DNA of 64,000 nt. Origin: Bacteroidota bacterium. Its GTDB lineage: Bacteria; Bacteroidota; Bacteroidia; B-17B0; Aurantibacillaceae. Under the pieces are notes generated by a model that was not told the DNA's origin, did not search any database, and was given only the letters and a program-made list of their open reading frames with translations. The stretch lies in the NCBI GenBank assembly GCA_029237825.1, contig JAQZBQ010000011.1, positions 1 to 64,000 of the forward strand, written 5' to 3'. A program made the translations under genes and the position numbers. This document shows, piece after piece, positions 62,442 to 64,000 of this stretch. Every line of letters starts with the position of its first letter. The first letter of the stretch is position 1.

Positions 62442-62801
62442 TTAACACTTACGTTTCTTGTTTATTATAATTTGAAATTCGTCAGCCTTCTTTTTCGATC
62501 TTCGGGACTTTTTTTGAGCTACAAGAATAGCATCGTTAAATAAAGGATAATATTTTCCATCGCCTTCCGCTGCCTTTATAATATCACGATCTATTTTACA
62601 GATTTCGTATCCTTTGCCAAAACATATTAACGTGTCACATGTTCCGGAATTATTAAAATGATAGGTATTATACCCTAGCTTTCCTAAAGTGAAAATAGAT
62701 TTTTTTCCGCCGTGTCTGGACACATATATTTTTGAATTCTGTGCTAATGTTTCTCCAAGTATGAAGAAGCAGGAAAAAGAAATTAAAATGAAGAATTTCA
62801 T
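62442..62801 (-). CDS. Small secreted protein of unknown function
   Basis: 119 residues from ATG 62801 (an upstream in-frame start would add 15). Signal peptide MKFFILISFSCFFILGETLAQ, a central region with two cysteines (TCDTLICFGKGYEICK), and a strongly basic C-terminal tail (KKSRRSKKKADE, KKRKC) ending in Cys. No known domain recognised. Located downstream of groEL on the same strand but beyond its terminator. Confidence 0.6.
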   Translation of the reverse strand: MKFFILISFSCFFILGETLAQNSKIYVSRHGGKKSIFTLGKLGYNTYHFNNSGTCDTLICFGKGYEICKIDRDIIKAAEGDGKYYPLFNDAILVAQKKSRRSKKKADEFQIIINKKRKC

Positions 62802-62883
62802 CGTTAATATTTTTATAAAAGGTAAATAATAATTTTCCAAATCCAATCATATGCGTTATTGATTTCAACAAAAAGTAGAAAAT

Positions 62884-62913
62884 AAAAAAACGCCCCACAT
62901 TACTGTGAGGCGT
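62884..62913 (-). terminator. Terminator of groEL
   Basis: Ten-base stem ACGCCcCACA/TGTGaGGCGT with one mismatch and a four-base loop; on the minus strand it ends in seven T. It begins 22 bases after the groEL stop. Confidence 0.8.
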
Positions 62914-62935
62914 CTTCATACTCATTAGGAAACGA

Positions 62936-64000
62936 TTACATCATTCCGCCCATGCCACCCATTCCTGGGTTCATCGGCATTGCAGGTGCACCTTCTTCTT
63001 TTTTCTCTGCTAACACACAGTCGGTAGTCAACAACATCGCTGCAACGGATGCTGCGTTTTCTAAAGCTACACGGCTTACTTTAGCAGGATCAATTACACC
63101 GGCTTTTAATAAGTTTTCGTATTTCTCAGTGCGAGCGTTGAATCCATAGTCTAATGTTCCTTCTTTCACTTTCTGAACAACAATAGAACCTTCGATTCCG
63201 CTGTTTGCACAGATCTGGCGTAATGGCTCTTCAATCGCACGACGAACGATTTGAATACCTGTATTCTCATCTTCATTAACTCCTTTTAATTTATCCAAAG
63301 AAGCAATCGCACGGATGTAAGCCACACCACCGCCCGGTACAATTCCTTCTTCAACTGCTGCACGCGTTGCTGCCAAAGCATCATCCACACGGTCTTTTTT
63401 CTCTTTCATTTCAACTTCAGTCGCTGCTCCTACGTACAATACTGCAACGCCACCAGCTAACTTCGCTAAACGCTCTTGTAATTTTTCTTTATCGTAATCA
63501 GAAGTTGTTGATTCGATTTGAGCTTTGATTTGGTTAACACGAGCCGTGATATCTGCTTTTTTACCAGCACCACCAACGATAGTTGTGTTGTCTTTATCAA
63601 CCGTAACTTTTTCTGCTTTTCCTAAGAAAGTTAAGTCAGCGTTTTCTAATAAGAAACCTCTGTCTTCAGCAATGAATACACCACCGGTTAAGATCGCTAA
63701 ATCTTCTAACATTGCTTTTCTTCTATCGCCAAAACCTGGAGCTTTTACCGCACAGATTTTTAAGTTAGAACGTAAACGGTTTACTACTAATGTTTGTAAA
63801 GCTTCTCCGTCAATATCTTCCGCAATAATTAAAATTGGTTTACCTGTTTGTACTGCCTTTTCCAACACCGGCAACAATTCTTTCATTGTAGAGATTTTCT
63901 TCTCATAAATCAGAATTAACGGATTATCCAACACAGCTTCCATTTTATCCACATCGGTAATAAAATAAGGAGAGATGTATCCTCTGTCGAATTCCATACC
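62936..64000 (-). CDS. groEL: Chaperonin GroEL, C-terminal two thirds
   Basis: 354 residues are inside the window; the 5' part (about 190 residues) lies beyond its end. The readable sequence opens with [13 protein letters not shown], the start of the apical domain, and contains [18 protein letters not shown], the [16 protein letters not shown] equatorial motif and the [10 protein letters not shown] region before the Gly-Met-rich tail ([14 protein letters not shown]). The protein forms the 14-mer folding chamber with GroES. The AMG at 63997 is internal, not a start. Confidence 0.97.
   Translation of the reverse strand, partial: GMEFDRGYISPYFITDVDKMEAVLDNPLILIYEKKISTMKELLPVLEKAVQTGKPILIIAEDIDGEALQTLVVNRLRSNLKICAVKAPGFGDRRKAMLEDLAILTGGVFIAEDRGFLLENADLTFLGKAEKVTVDKDNTTIVGGAGKKADITARVNQIKAQIESTTSDYDKEKLQERLAKLAGGVAVLYVGAATEVEMKEKKDRVDDALAATRAAVEEGIVPGGGVAYIRAIASLDKLKGVNEDENTGIQIVRRAIEEPLRQICANSGIEGSIVVQKVKEGTLDYGFNARTEKYENLLKAGVIDPAKVSRVALENAASVAAMLLTTDCVLAEKKEEGAPAMPMNPGMGGMGGMM

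Noticed and set aside
1-64000. CRISPR array, prophage or IS element
   Set aside because: No regularly spaced repeats, integrase, transposase or phage structural genes were found on either strand.

Overview
The window is a chromosomal segment from a member of the Bacteroidota. Evidence: several proteins with type IX secretion (T9SS) C-terminal sorting domains, a PorT homologue, a Bacteroidota-style three-gene sdhCAB, DUF4271-hemD-rnpA synteny, TAnnTTTG-type -7 promoter boxes (best at clpP and sdhC) and a flexirubin/aryl-polyene style ammonia-lyase locus. The genus cannot be fixed from sequence reading alone. Base composition is fairly even and AT-rich. No rRNA operon, prophage, transposase, integrase or CRISPR array was seen.

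Layout. 1-5400: edge of a Lys/Ala-rich protein, an Ig-like lipoprotein, then clpP and a 2H phosphoesterase that converge at a junction where both lose their 3' ends, then a TPR/SpoIIE phosphatase. 5.5-9 kb: free-methionine sulfoxide reductase, acyl-CoA ligase, mutY. 9-13.4 kb: a likely operon of c-type-cytochrome-like lipoprotein, YceI, DUF5777, DUF4271, hemD with a histone-H1-like N-terminus, and rnpA. 13.5-17.2 kb (minus): purE, purK, ribosomal protein bTHX, S41 protease. 17.4-24.6 kb: Lon-substrate-domain protein, GH2-like protein, T9SS protein, and an operon of aminotransferase, three tandem paralogues of unknown function and omega-amidase. 24.7-30.2 kb: tRNA-Cys, HxlR regulator divergent from a DsbA/SpxH-like protein, DUF2383, AHSA1, second TPR/SpoIIE phosphatase, AlkB. 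30.3-34.3 kb: sdhC-sdhA-[four-helix-bundle gene]-sdhB. 34.4-44.2 kb: secreted/T9SS proteins, holB, nadD, Omp28-like T9SS protein, hldD, UbiA-like protein, tatD, GT9 heptosyltransferase, acyl-CoA thioesterase. 44.3-49.4 kb: hemJ, NDH-2, FAD protein, porT, lspA. 49.4-54.1 kb: DksA-like protein with a long Lys-rich/acidic N-terminus, ileS. 54.2-60.7 kb: truncated haemoglobin, O-methyltransferase, and a compact ammonia-lyase/FabG/KAS/ACP locus followed by an LpxL-like acyltransferase. 60.7 kb to end: frameshifted T9SS protein gene, a small secreted protein, groEL (partial).

How they work together: housekeeping genes (purine, haem, NAD, tRNA charging, protein folding, succinate oxidation) alternate with cell-surface genes (T9SS cargo, PorT, LspA, LPS heptose genes). 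The items most worth following up are (i) a four-helix-bundle gene bracketed by imperfect inverted repeats and sitting between sdhA and sdhB, (ii) the clpP/2H double truncation, (iii) Lys/Ala/Pro-rich H1-like tails attached to unrelated proteins (HemD, DksA-like, bTHX), (iv) the three tandem paralogues between a transaminase and an omega-amidase, and (v) the very small ammonia-lyase/fatty-acid-synthase-like locus.
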